Assembly: GCA_947177425.1 (NCBI GenBank)
Contig: CAMWUN010000006.1
Coordinates: 1-64,000, forward strand
Origin: an uncultured bacterium
GTDB taxonomy: Bacteria > Bacillota > Clostridia > Lachnospirales > Lachnospiraceae
Direction of reading: 5' to 3'
DNA: 64,000 nt
A program made the position numbers and the translations under genes. The notes below the pieces were generated by a model. It saw only the letters and a program-made list of their open reading frames with translations. It did not search any database and had not been told where the DNA came from. Shown here piece by piece: positions 42,030 to 51,121 of this stretch; the stretch's first letter is position 1, and each line of letters starts with the position of its first letter.

Positions 42030-42977
42030 TCATAGTTCATGAATCCTGCAGCAGGTTACAAAATGCCCTTTTGACACCTCTTCCTGTACCTGGGGCTGGC
42101 TGCAGTTCTCCGTGGCATGGGGGCATCTTGCCGCAAACCTGCATCCCGGCTTGGGATTAATGGGCGATGTAAGCTCCCCTTTCAGAATTTCCCTTTTGTT
42201 GGGATGATGAATATCCACAGACGGAATTGCCGACAGCAACGCCTTCGTGTAAGGATGCAGGGGCATTTTAAACAATTCCTTGGCCGGACATTTCTCAACC
42301 ACCTGTCCCAAATACATAACGCATATATCATCAGAAATATGACGTACAACCGACATATCATGGGTAACGAACATGTAGGCAAAGCCTTTTTCCATCTGGA
42401 GTTTTTTCAACAGATTTAAAGCCTGTGCCTGAATGGACACATCCAAAGCGGAAACCGGCTCGTCACAGACCACAAATTTAGGATTAAGAGCCAGCGCTCT
42501 TGCGATTCCCACCCTCTGTCTCCTGCCGCCGTCTAATTCATGGGGATAGGAAACCCTGAGTCTTTCGTCAATTCCAACCATATTCATCAGTTCTAAGGTT
42601 TTCGATTCAATTTCACTTTTGCTGTATTTTCCCGATACTTTAAGGGGTTCTCTGATGGTGCTTTCAATGGTCTTTCTTGAATCCAGCGATGAATACGGAT
42701 CCTGAAAAATAATCTGCATTTTCTCCCGGGCCTGTTTTAACTCTTTTCCCTTCACCCTGGTAATATCTCTGCCTTCCAGAAAAATCTGTCCGGCAGTGCT
42801 TTCATGCAGGTGGATAATCGTCCTGCCCAAAGTCGATTTTCCGCAGCCCGATTCGCCTACCACGCCCAGCGTTTTTCCCTCCTCGATGGAAAAGGTAACA
42901 TCGTCTACCGCATGTAACATACCGTGAGGTGTGGAAAAATATTTCTTTAAATTTTTAACTTCAATTACAGGTGTCAT
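42030..42977 (-). CDS. Oligopeptide/dipeptide-type ABC transporter ATPase (OppF/DppF)
   Basis: A 315-residue ATPase. Walker A GESGCGKSTLGR, Q-loop IFQDPYSSLDSR, Walker B FVVCDEPVSALD, switch FVTHDMSVV. The signature reads LDGGRRQRVGIARAL, with Asp in place of the usual Ser before Gly-Gly. The C-terminal oligopeptide-transporter extension carries CRFAARCPHATENC, the cluster-like cysteines of this group. AGGAGG precedes the ATG at 42977. It begins 1 bp after the OppD-like gene. Confidence 0.92.
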   Translation of the reverse strand: MTPVIEVKNLKKYFSTPHGMLHAVDDVTFSIEEGKTLGVVGESGCGKSTLGRTIIHLHESTAGQIFLEGRDITRVKGKELKQAREKMQIIFQDPYSSLDSRKTIESTIREPLKVSGKYSKSEIESKTLELMNMVGIDERLRVSYPHELDGGRRQRVGIARALALNPKFVVCDEPVSALDVSIQAQALNLLKKLQMEKGFAYMFVTHDMSVVRHISDDICVMYLGQVVEKCPAKELFKMPLHPYTKALLSAIPSVDIHHPNKREILKGELTSPINPKPGCRFAARCPHATENCSQPQVQEEVSKGHFVTCCRIHEL

Positions 42978-42978
42978 A

Positions 42979-43980
42979 TCAGTCCTCCTGTGTACTAATT
43001 TCGTTGATACGGCAGCACCGGCAATCATGCCCGTCCGGGGTCTTATATACGGAAATTGGTTCTTTGCGGCACTCATCGGCGGCATATTTGCACCTTGGGC
43101 TGAATGCACAGCCCTGGGGAAGATTCGTAGGGTCAGGGGGCAGGCCCTCTATGGGATGCAGCCATATTTCATCCTCATTCATATCCGGTATGGCCCCGAA
43201 AAGCCCTATGGTATAGGGATGGGTGGGATGGTCAAAAATCTGCTCTTTTGTTCCGTATTCTACAATGTTGCCCGCATAGATAACCGCCACATCGTCACAG
43301 ACCGTGGCCACCACTCCCATGTCATGGGTAATCAGCAGCAGCGCGGTTTCATACTTTTTCTGCAGGTCAACAATCAAATCCATGACCTGTGCCTGTATGG
43401 TCACATCCAGGGCCGTGGTAGGTTCATCCGCAAGCAGTAACGTGGGATTACATGCCAGTGCAATGGCAATAATGACACGCTGTTTCATACCGCCGGAAAA
43501 CTGATGGGGATATTCCGAATAACGCTCCGCCGGAATCCCCACGATTTCCAGCATTTCCTTTGCGCGTTTTTCAAAGTCCGTATATTCATCGCTGTGGAGG
43601 CGGATTACTTCTGCAATCTGATCCCCTATCTTCTGTACCGGATTTAATGCTGTCATTGGGTCCTGGAAAATCATGGAAACAACATTACCTCTGATTTTAC
43701 GCATTTCATTTTCCGGCAGGTTCAATACATCTTTACCGTCCAGGGAAATGGAGCCTTTGGCTATTTTTGCCCCCACATCCGGAAGGATTCTTAAAATAGA
43801 TTTGGCTATGGTGGTCTTTCCGGCCCCTGTCTCCCCCACCAGCCCCAGGGTTTTGCCCTTTTCAAGGGATAGAGACACCCCGTTTACTGCATGGACTATC
43901 TGGCCGTCTGATTTGTACTCCACCACCAAATCTTTCACGGAGAGAAACGGCACATTTTTCCTAACTTCATTCTCAGACAT
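42979..43980 (-). CDS. Oligopeptide/dipeptide-type ABC transporter ATPase (OppD/DppD)
   Basis: A 333-residue ATPase with Walker A GETGAGKTTIAK, signature FSGGMKQRVIIAIAL, Walker B LLLADEPTTALD and switch LITHDMGVV. The C-terminal CAFSPRCKYAADEC and a final CRCC are the cysteine-rich extension of OppD/DppD. AGGAGG lies 9 nt before the ATG. It partners the OppF-like subunit. Confidence 0.92.
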   Translation of the reverse strand: MSENEVRKNVPFLSVKDLVVEYKSDGQIVHAVNGVSLSLEKGKTLGLVGETGAGKTTIAKSILRILPDVGAKIAKGSISLDGKDVLNLPENEMRKIRGNVVSMIFQDPMTALNPVQKIGDQIAEVIRLHSDEYTDFEKRAKEMLEIVGIPAERYSEYPHQFSGGMKQRVIIAIALACNPTLLLADEPTTALDVTIQAQVMDLIVDLQKKYETALLLITHDMGVVATVCDDVAVIYAGNIVEYGTKEQIFDHPTHPYTIGLFGAIPDMNEDEIWLHPIEGLPPDPTNLPQGCAFSPRCKYAADECRKEPISVYKTPDGHDCRCCRINEISTQED

Positions 43981-43993
43981 TTGCTTCTTCCTC

Positions 43994-44875
43994 CTAATTC
44001 TTCAACTTCGGATCCAGTGCATCCCGCAGGCCGTCGCCTAACAGGTTCAATGCTAAAACCGTAACAGCAATCGCCAGCCCCGGAAAAATAACCAGATGGG
44101 GCGACTGGCGGATATAAGACCGGGCGGCCGAAAGCATGGCCCCCCATTCGGGAAGCGGAGGCTGCACGCCCAGGCCGATAAAACTAAGCCCTGCTGCCAG
44201 CGTAATTGTCTGGGCAACACCCATTGTAGCCTGTACGATAAGGGGAGAAATACAGTTGGGCAGCAAATGCTGGAAAATAATGCTGAACTGGCTGCAATTG
44301 ATAGATTTTGCCGCTTCAATGTATTCACTGTCCCGTTCTTTCATCATCTGCGCCCGGAGCATACGGGCCATGCCGGGAATCGTGCTCACCGACAGGGCAA
44401 TAATCGTATTCATAAAACCGGGCCCCAATACGGCTGAAATCACAATCATAAGAAGCATCCCAGGAATCGCCTGCACAACATCAAGAATCCGCATAAAAAT
44501 ATTGTCAACCTGCCCTCCGAAGTATCCTGCAACCGCTCCGATGCATATACCCACCACAACCGCAATCAGTACAGCAATAATCCCTATGGAAATAGAGTAC
44601 CGTCCGCCGTAGAGAACCCTGCTGAAAATATCCCGTCCCATATCGTCACAGCCGAAAAAATGTTTGAAGGAAGGGGTTGCAAAACAGGCTGTCAAATCCA
44701 TTTCTGCATAGCCATATCTGCTGATGTAAGGGGCAAGGGCCGCCAGAATAATTTCCACAATCAGGATATACAGTCCCAGCATGGCAATCTTATTCTTTTT
44801 TAACTGCTTTATCACTCTTTGCAGTTCGCTTTGCTTTTTATGTTTTTTATTACTTTTTGTCAAATTATTTATCAT
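43994..44875 (-). CDS. ABC transporter permease (DppC/OppC type)
   Basis: A 293-residue permease with about six segments. The N-terminal tail is lysine-rich; the EAA loop is EAAKSINCSQFSIIFQHLLP. The ATG at 44875 starts 4 bp after the stop of the DppB-like gene and is preferred to an overlapping TTG at 44887; the ribosome-binding site is weak, which suggests coupling to the gene before it. A DPKLKN end is typical of the DppC group. Confidence 0.9.
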   Translation of the reverse strand: MINNLTKSNKKHKKQSELQRVIKQLKKNKIAMLGLYILIVEIILAALAPYISRYGYAEMDLTACFATPSFKHFFGCDDMGRDIFSRVLYGGRYSISIGIIAVLIAVVVGICIGAVAGYFGGQVDNIFMRILDVVQAIPGMLLMIVISAVLGPGFMNTIIALSVSTIPGMARMLRAQMMKERDSEYIEAAKSINCSQFSIIFQHLLPNCISPLIVQATMGVAQTITLAAGLSFIGLGVQPPLPEWGAMLSAARSYIRQSPHLVIFPGLAIAVTVLALNLLGDGLRDALDPKLKN

Positions 44876-44879
44876 TGTA

Positions 44880-45857
44880 TTACGCAACTGCTTTCACCTT
44901 CTTTCTCTTTTTAGAAGATGCATACTGGGCTTTGATTCGCGGATCAACCGCTGCATACAAAAGATCGATCAGTAACATGGCAATACTAAACGCAATTGCC
45001 AGCATGATGGAACCTCCCTGCACAATTGGGTAATCCCGGTTGTTCACCGCTCCTATAATATAAGAACCCATTCCGGGAAGACTGAAAATCGTTTCAATAA
45101 TCATTGCGCCGCCCAGCATACGGCCAAAGGAAATCCCCATTGTCGTTATAATAGGAAGAAGCGCATTTTTTAACGCATGTTTGATAATAACCTGTCTTTC
45201 GGCCACGCCTTTAGACCGGGCTGTGGTAATATAATCCGCCCGGATAACGTCAAGCATGGCAGACCGGGTCTGACGCGCGCTGTTTGCCAGCGCCCCCGCA
45301 CAGTTAGCCAGCGCAGGCAGGATATAGTACTGGATTCCCGCCAGCCCTGTGCCTACTCCCATGGCAGGAAGCCAGCCAAGTTTTACCGAAAAAAGTATAA
45401 TCAGCAGCAGCGCCAGCCAGAAATTGGGAATGGCCACGCCAATCAATGCCAGAACCATGGAAACATGATCCTGCCATTTATTCTGGTGGGTAGCCGCTGT
45501 GATGCCAAGGGGAATCCCCAGCCCAAAAGCAATGACCAGGGTGACAACTGCAAGAATAAGGGTTCTTGGCATCCTGTCTGCAATTGTTGACATAATATCA
45601 ACATTGGTGATCCATGATACGCCTAAGTCAAAATGAAAAAATACATCACTGATATAAGTTGCAAGCCTGATAAGATAGGGCTTATCCAGCCCCAGTTCCA
45701 CCCTTTTTGCCGCCAGATCGGCCTCCATTGCCGTGGAGCCAAGTATAATTTCCGCAGGATCGCCGGGACAGAAAATCATCATGGTAAATACCAGAATTGT
45801 AACTCCAAGGATAATTGGAATCATCCATAACAGCCTTTTTACTATATACCTCAGCAT
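44880..45857 (-). CDS. ABC transporter permease (DppB/OppB type)
   Basis: A 325-residue permease starting MLRYIVKRLLWMIPIILGVT, the hallmark N-terminus of DppB/OppB. The EAA loop is TTARSKGVAERQVIIKHALKN, followed by ETIFSLPGMG. GGAGG lies before the ATG at 45857. It is separated from the binding-protein gene by a strong stem-loop. Confidence 0.92.
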   Translation of the reverse strand: MLRYIVKRLLWMIPIILGVTILVFTMMIFCPGDPAEIILGSTAMEADLAAKRVELGLDKPYLIRLATYISDVFFHFDLGVSWITNVDIMSTIADRMPRTLILAVVTLVIAFGLGIPLGITAATHQNKWQDHVSMVLALIGVAIPNFWLALLLIILFSVKLGWLPAMGVGTGLAGIQYYILPALANCAGALANSARQTRSAMLDVIRADYITTARSKGVAERQVIIKHALKNALLPIITTMGISFGRMLGGAMIIETIFSLPGMGSYIIGAVNNRDYPIVQGGSIMLAIAFSIAMLLIDLLYAAVDPRIKAQYASSKKRKKVKAVA

Positions 45858-45883
45858 AGAAATATCCTCCATATCATAACAAA

Positions 45884-45904
45884 CGCAGGCGCCAGGCGCC
45901 TGCG
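45884..45904 (-). terminator. Stem-loop between binding-protein and permease genes
   Basis: CGCAGGCGCC-A-GGCGCCTGCG is a perfect 10-1-10 inverted repeat, a very stable hairpin without a U-run. It probably protects the upstream binding-protein mRNA or reduces read-through. Confidence 0.6.
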
Positions 45905-45936
45905 CCCATTACGTGTATTAAGTCAATATATTACCA

Positions 45937-47604
45937 TTACTCAAACTGGCAGGCGGAAGGTACGATATAATTTCTTCTTGCGCCCGTCACTGCTTTGGAA
46001 AGCCCTGATGCCTTACTCCATACAGTAAATAACTGGGGATTCACCAGCCCGTATGCGATTGCGCTTTCTTTCAGATATTCATGCACTTCATTAATATTTT
46101 CCTCTGTAAATCCGTCAAGTGTCCATGTTTTGTAGATTAACTCTGCAAGATCATAATCGTGGCGGCTTGTAGCGTCTCCCGTTGCATAAGCAGCAGGGTC
46201 AAATCTGATAGACCAGTTGTCTGCAAGACTGTACTCGCCTACTGTGTTGATTACCATGTCATATTGTGTCCCGTCAAGACGGATGGAAGTGTAAAGCGCC
46301 ATGTCCACACTGTTTACTTCACATTTGATATCCATTGCCACCAGATAATTCTGGAGAAGCTGTGCCAGTCTGGATGCTGTTGCTGAGGAACTGCTCAGGA
46401 TAGTAAGCGTTTCCCCGTTATAATCTGATTCTGCCAGAAGAGCCTTTGCTTTCTCCAAATCATAATCGTAGTAACTTTCGTTTTTCCAGTTTTCATTAAA
46501 CCCGACGGTAAAAGGAGAACATACATCCCACATCTGGGTTGCATAACCGGAACAAAGTCCCGCTATCAGCCCCTGGGCATCAATGCCGTAACAGATTGCC
46601 TGACGAAGCTTCACATCGTTCGCTGCGGGGCTGGTATCTGCACCTGAGAAAAATACCTGCCACCCGGAACGCCCGTCAGATAAGTCCACTACGAAATTGT
46701 CATTGTCAACGAACTGGGAGCCTGTCTCTGTGGCAATGTTAATCGCCATGTCAATTTCTCCTGTTTCCAGCGCAATTCCCAACTGGGAAGCCTCTGTAAT
46801 AAGCTTATAGTTTACTTTCTTCTGCAAAGGGCGGACACATTCGGGAAGATTTTCAATATCCTGCCAGTAATCGTCCCTTCTCTCAAATGAAATGCTTGCA
46901 CTGGCGGTAAATTCCGTACATACATAAGGCGATGTGGAAACCACACTGCTGCCAAACTCATCACTGCTGGCTTCAAATGCCGCTTTGGAGACAACAAAGA
47001 CATCCATAAGGATGGTATCAATGGTTCCGAACTTATTATCTGTAAGTTTCAGTTCCAGTGTATAATCCCCTGTCTGCGTTACAGAATCCACCTTGGCAAA
47101 AATAGGTTTCAGGGCTCTCGCCTTGGATTCCTCAATAAACCACACAATATCGGCTGCTGTAATCTTATTCCCTGCACTGTCGGATATGGTATCCCAGATT
47201 TCAATCGTATAGGTAAACCCGTCGTCGCTGGTTTCCCATGACTTTGCCGCATAGGGCTGCATTTCCCTGTTTCCGTCAAGTACCCCGAGGGTTTCATATA
47301 ACTGGACAAAGTAAGGGGAGTCATTGGCCACATTCGCCCTGAAGGGAGTCAGGGAATCAATAACAGTTCCATAACCAATATTGACTTCCTTATCGCTAAG
47401 GGTCGTGCTGGGCTCCACCTGTGCCGTTTCCTGTACTGCACTTTCACCGGCAGGCTCCGCCTGTTCCGTTCCTGATGCTTCCTGCGTCGTCCCGCTTTCG
47501 CCGCCTGCGGTACTGCCTGCATTATCTGCCTTCCCCCCGCACCCTGTGAGAACCGATGCGGTCATTGCGGCGCAAAGTAGTAATGCCAGAACTTTCTTTC
47601 TCAT
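45937..47604 (-). CDS. ABC transporter substrate-binding lipoprotein (family 5, DppA/OppA type)
   Basis: A 555-residue lipoprotein. The signal peptide ends ASVLTGCGG (lipid Cys at 22); a Ser/Glu-rich linker to about 70 leads to a family 5 binding-protein fold (YAAKSWETSDDGFTYTIEIWD, RQAICYGIDAQGLI). The family was named for peptides and nickel but also includes oligosaccharide binders. The setting with sulfatases and GH3 makes a glycan ligand plausible, though unproven. GGAGG precedes the ATG. It heads the transporter operon, behind a promoter with a ROK-type operator. Confidence 0.92.
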   Translation of the reverse strand: MRKKVLALLLCAAMTASVLTGCGGKADNAGSTAGGESGTTQEASGTEQAEPAGESAVQETAQVEPSTTLSDKEVNIGYGTVIDSLTPFRANVANDSPYFVQLYETLGVLDGNREMQPYAAKSWETSDDGFTYTIEIWDTISDSAGNKITAADIVWFIEESKARALKPIFAKVDSVTQTGDYTLELKLTDNKFGTIDTILMDVFVVSKAAFEASSDEFGSSVVSTSPYVCTEFTASASISFERRDDYWQDIENLPECVRPLQKKVNYKLITEASQLGIALETGEIDMAINIATETGSQFVDNDNFVVDLSDGRSGWQVFFSGADTSPAANDVKLRQAICYGIDAQGLIAGLCSGYATQMWDVCSPFTVGFNENWKNESYYDYDLEKAKALLAESDYNGETLTILSSSSATASRLAQLLQNYLVAMDIKCEVNSVDMALYTSIRLDGTQYDMVINTVGEYSLADNWSIRFDPAAYATGDATSRHDYDLAELIYKTWTLDGFTEENINEVHEYLKESAIAYGLVNPQLFTVWSKASGLSKAVTGARRNYIVPSACQFE

Positions 47605-47689
47605 ACATCCTCCATTCCATTGGGATTTATTCTCCCAATTATTACAATTAATATTGTTGTTTTGACCAAAATGGCCGGGTTATTACTTA

Positions 47690-47749
47690 CTTAATTAATT
47701 TAATTAAGTTATTTAAATGTATTGTAACACAACGTAAATCCACTTACAA
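47690..47749 (-). promoter_or_regulatory. Promoter and palindromic TTAATTAA operator of the Dpp-type transporter
   Basis: Minus-strand TTGTAA (47749-47744), 17 bp, TACAAT (47726-47721). The perfect 9-1-9 palindrome CTTAATTAATTTAATTAAG (47690-47708) lies at about +6 to +25. A roadblock-type repressor site is suggested. The remainder of this 324-bp gap to the AraC gene shows no other clear element. Confidence 0.65.
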
Positions 47750-47928
47750 TATTGCAAATCTAACAAGGCTGAACACTCATTTTTGTCAATTTTCACTATT
47801 TTCAAAGTACTTTTCTGAAATTTATTAATGAACATGACCGAACTTTACCTTGCCTTTCCTCCATGCCGGAATTATACTGGATATACATTTACCGCTAATG
47901 TCATAAAGTGAAGGAGTGACTTTCCACA

Positions 47929-48684
47929 ATGACTAAAGACCTCAATCATGAAAGTGTTATACAGTCTTTCAGACAGCGGGAGCATGAATCTGCCCACCTG
48001 CCTTATGAAACACAGCTTAAAAATTTCAATTTAATAAAACTTGGGGATTTCTCTGCCGTAGATAAGCTGTATGCCACCTTTACCAACAGTTCCTCCAGTC
48101 ATTTATCCAATGACCCTCTGCGCAATAAGCAATTCCTTTTCATCGTCTGCATTACCATGGCTACCCGTCATGCCATCGAAGGCGGACTGCTTATGGAGGA
48201 AGCTTTTAACTTAAGCGACCTTTATATCCAGAAAATGGACTGCTGTAAAAGCATCCCGGAAGTGGAATCCCTTTACAGGCAGGCAATAACCAGTCTGGTG
48301 GAAGGTGTCCGGGCATCTGCTTCAAAAAGCAGATACTCGCCTGCTGTACAATTATGCCTTGATTACATTCATCTGCATCTCCACTCCCCAATCACCACAG
48401 AAGATTTATGCCAGGCTGCCGGCTTAAGCCCTTCCTACCTGACAAGCCAGTTTAAAAAGGAAACCTCCCTGACCCCTTCCCGTTATATCCGGAAAGAAAA
48501 AATATCCGCCGCGTCCAATCTGCTGAAATACTCAGATTATTCTTATATTGATATCAGCAATTATTTAAGTTTTTCCTCACAGAGCCATTTTATTCAGGTT
48601 TTCCGAAAGGAAACCGGATTAACCCCCAGGCAGTACCGTGATAAATATTTCCGGCGCAACTATACTGACCTCAGTCAGGAATGA
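47929..48684 (+). CDS. AraC-family transcriptional regulator
   Basis: A 251-residue regulator. Residues about 145-245 form the double helix-turn-helix: LHSPITTEDLCQAAGLSPSYLTSQFKKETSLTP and then YSYIDISNYLSFSSQSHFIQVFRKETGLTPRQYR. The N-terminal part (about 1-140) has no cupin signature and resembles the helical sensor part of some Firmicute AraC proteins (TMATRHAIEGGLLMEEAFNLSDLYIQ). AAGGAG lies 12 nt before the ATG. It is divergent from the transporter operon and converges on the dehydrogenase gene with a 14-bp overlap. Confidence 0.88.
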   Translation: MTKDLNHESVIQSFRQREHESAHLPYETQLKNFNLIKLGDFSAVDKLYATFTNSSSSHLSNDPLRNKQFLFIVCITMATRHAIEGGLLMEEAFNLSDLYIQKMDCCKSIPEVESLYRQAITSLVEGVRASASKSRYSPAVQLCLDYIHLHLHSPITTEDLCQAAGLSPSYLTSQFKKETSLTPSRYIRKEKISAASNLLKYSDYSYIDISNYLSFSSQSHFIQVFRKETGLTPRQYRDKYFRRNYTDLSQE

Positions 48685-49636
48685 CAATTCCCTTCATAAA
48701 ATCAGCAGGCTTGTTTTCCAGTGTTTCAAAAGCCCTGTTAATCTCTGACAGTCTGAATTCATGGGTGACAAGTTCCTTTGTGCGGAATGTGCCATTATTG
48801 ATGAAGGAGACAGCCCTTCTGAAATCCTCATATTCGTTGGCGGAATAGCCTGGATGGGGAACGATAATCTGAAAACATTTGTCCACCGCAATTCTGAAAT
48901 CAAATTCAGGAGCAGGGGCATGATGGGAACTCATCAGTACCAGCCTTCCCCGTCCTCCCGTTTTCATGTATCTTTGGGCTTCATTAAGCAATGCCGGGAT
49001 TCCTGTCCCCTCAATCACAAAATCTGCCATATGCCCTTTCGTAATTTCTTTTATCCTTTCTTCCACATTTTCCTTCTGGGAATTGATGGTATGGGTTGCC
49101 CCGAACTTCCCTGCCTCCTGCAGCTTTTTGTCGTCAATGTCAATTGCAGTAAGGGTACCCAGCAAATGCCCGGAAAGGGCCTGGATGCACCACATCCCCA
49201 TTGGGCCGCATCCTAAAACCACGCCGTGATCTCCAGCCTCTGGTGCGGTTCCCCTCAGCACTGTCATGATACATTTCTGGGGTTCCCCCAGAGCATATAC
49301 CGGATCCACATGTTCTTCCAGAATTTGCAAAAAATCTTCGCTGACCACTTTATATTCTGCATATCCGCCGAATCCTCTCGCCAGTCCTGAAACCTTGTCC
49401 CCGGCTTTTATTTTCCTGCAGTCAGGTCCTGTCTCCACTACAACGCCTGACCATTCATGCCCCAGCTTATGGGGATATCCCATAAAATTTAATTTTCCTT
49501 CCCAGAAATTCAATTCCCAGTTGCACAGGCCGCAGGACGCAATTTTCACCAGTACTTCATTTCCCTTTGGAGTCTCGTCCACTTCAAATATCTCAAAATG
49601 CTTAGGTTTGACTAATTCTGCTCTTTTAAATTTCAT
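48671..49636 (-). CDS. Zinc-type alcohol/polyol dehydrogenase (MDR family)
   Basis: A 321-residue MDR protein. The catalytic zinc ligands are seen in CGLCNWE and LGHEWSG; the NAD-binding motif is GCGPMGMWCIQ. The four-cysteine structural zinc lobe is absent, which makes the enzyme shorter than sorbitol-dehydrogenase relatives. AGGAG lies 9 nt before the ATG. It follows the Gfo/Idh/MocA gene by 83 bp. A sugar or polyol oxidation linked to the sulfated-glycan locus is inferred. Confidence 0.88.
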   Translation of the reverse strand: MKFKRAELVKPKHFEIFEVDETPKGNEVLVKIASCGLCNWELNFWEGKLNFMGYPHKLGHEWSGVVVETGPDCRKIKAGDKVSGLARGFGGYAEYKVVSEDFLQILEEHVDPVYALGEPQKCIMTVLRGTAPEAGDHGVVLGCGPMGMWCIQALSGHLLGTLTAIDIDDKKLQEAGKFGATHTINSQKENVEERIKEITKGHMADFVIEGTGIPALLNEAQRYMKTGGRGRLVLMSSHHAPAPEFDFRIAVDKCFQIIVPHPGYSANEYEDFRRAVSFINNGTFRTKELVTHEFRLSEINRAFETLENKPADFMKGIVIPD

Positions 49637-49719
49637 TTTCCTTATCTCCTATCTTATATTTCTGCCGCTTGCATAAGTTTTTCCTTCTCTACAGTCTTCC
49701 GAAGGATAGCCATGTATTT

Positions 49720-50838
49720 CTAATCCGTATACATTTCCGGTTTCCTGTCAGGGGACAGCGGCTTAGGAAGCTCACAGGTGGTTTTTAATGTAATCGCTCT
49801 CTTTTCCTTTGCCGACTCCATAATAGCCAGCATAACTTCTGTCACATGGGCGCCCATAGACCCTTCCGTACGCCATGGCTGTCCTGTCCTGATTCCATGA
49901 ATCATCTCGCAAAGCCCCATTCCCCTGCAGTTCTCCGTAAAGTTCCCCTTCACTTCCACCTCTTCAAATTCACCGCCGCCTTTTCTTAAAAGAACCGGCC
50001 CTGCAAAGCTGTTCACATCCGGCACGGAAATGGTTCCTTCTGTACCATAAATCTGAATGTAAGGCATATGGGATTCCCAATAAGCACACTGTAAGTCAAA
50101 TGATACTGTCAGATTTGCCATCATTCCACTGGTAAATTCCAGAATGGACGTTATGTAGGTGGGTACCTCAACCGGAAATTTCTGCCCTTTTCTGGGACTT
50201 CCCGGGGCTTTGATCTCCTTTTCCCCATAAGGCTTCCTGGAAGATCCGTAAACACTTTTTACCGGCCCGAACAGGGCAATAAGGGCAGTGATGTAATAAG
50301 GCCCCCAGTCCATCAAAGGTCCTGCCCCTTCCTTATACAGGAACTCTGGATTGGGATGAAAATACTCCGGCCCCCGGCTCAGCAAAAACGCCTGCGCTGC
50401 AAAGGCCCGTCCAATTGCCCCCGAATCCAGAAGGCTTCTTACCATTTGCATCCCGTCTCCCATGAAAGTATCCGGCGCACTTCCTGCGTACAGATTTTTG
50501 CTCTTTGCCAGATTTAGTAATGCAGAGGCCTCCTCATAGCTGGTGGCAAAAGGTTTTTCACTGTAAACATGCTTCCCTGCATTCAAAATTCTCATGCCCA
50601 CTGGCCCGTGCTGGTCAGGAACCGTTAAATTTAACACCAGCTCTATTTCCGGGTCTGCCAGCAGTTCCTCAACTGTCATTGCCTGTATGCCAAACTGCCC
50701 TGCCCGTTTTTCTGCCGCCTGCCGGTTGATGTCCGCACATGCCTTTATTTCCATGTTCCCAAAACGCTGGGTGCAGTTCTTTAAATAAATTTCACTGATC
50801 ATGCCGCAGCCAATCAGCCCTACCTTCATTTTTTCCAC
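49720..50838 (-). CDS. Gfo/Idh/MocA-family oxidoreductase
   Basis: A 372-residue NAD(P)-dependent sugar dehydrogenase. GLIGCGMISEIY is the Rossmann motif and SEKPFATSYEEA carries the catalytic lysine; GPLMDWGPYYITAL is the conserved substrate-side segment. The GTG at 50838 has GGAGG 8 nt upstream and is preferred; an ATG three codons later is too far from it, and the TTG at 50853 lies inside that site. It is upstream of the MDR dehydrogenase and may act in sequence with it. Confidence 0.87.
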   Translation of the reverse strand: MEKMKVGLIGCGMISEIYLKNCTQRFGNMEIKACADINRQAAEKRAGQFGIQAMTVEELLADPEIELVLNLTVPDQHGPVGMRILNAGKHVYSEKPFATSYEEASALLNLAKSKNLYAGSAPDTFMGDGMQMVRSLLDSGAIGRAFAAQAFLLSRGPEYFHPNPEFLYKEGAGPLMDWGPYYITALIALFGPVKSVYGSSRKPYGEKEIKAPGSPRKGQKFPVEVPTYITSILEFTSGMMANLTVSFDLQCAYWESHMPYIQIYGTEGTISVPDVNSFAGPVLLRKGGGEFEEVEVKGNFTENCRGMGLCEMIHGIRTGQPWRTEGSMGAHVTEVMLAIMESAKEKRAITLKTTCELPKPLSPDRKPEMYTD

Positions 50839-51049
50839 AATTGCTTCCTCCAAAAAATATATATTTCACATGCAGAGTCAATTATCGCGATAGCCAGTCT
50901 GCTCTTTCTACTTTTGATTGTATCTGACAAAGCCATATATTCATATCAGATAATCACTTTTTATATCAAATTTCTCCTGTAAAAAAAATGTATTTCAATC
51001 ACGTCATCCTGGTAAAACTATGCCATGCAGATATACATTTTCCTCGTAA

Positions 51050-51090
51050 AAAAGGAGCTGCCACTATCTTGTAAATAGTAAAGCAGCTCC
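51050..51090 (-). terminator. Terminator of the second sulfatase gene
   Basis: GGAGCTGC and GCAGCTCC with inner ACTAT/ATAGT pairing; the minus strand continues with TTTTTTACG. The rest of the 283-bp gap to the oxidoreductase gene has no recognised element. Confidence 0.8.
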
Positions 51091-51121
51091 AGCCTAAACT
51101 ACCGGCAATGCCATATTCTTT

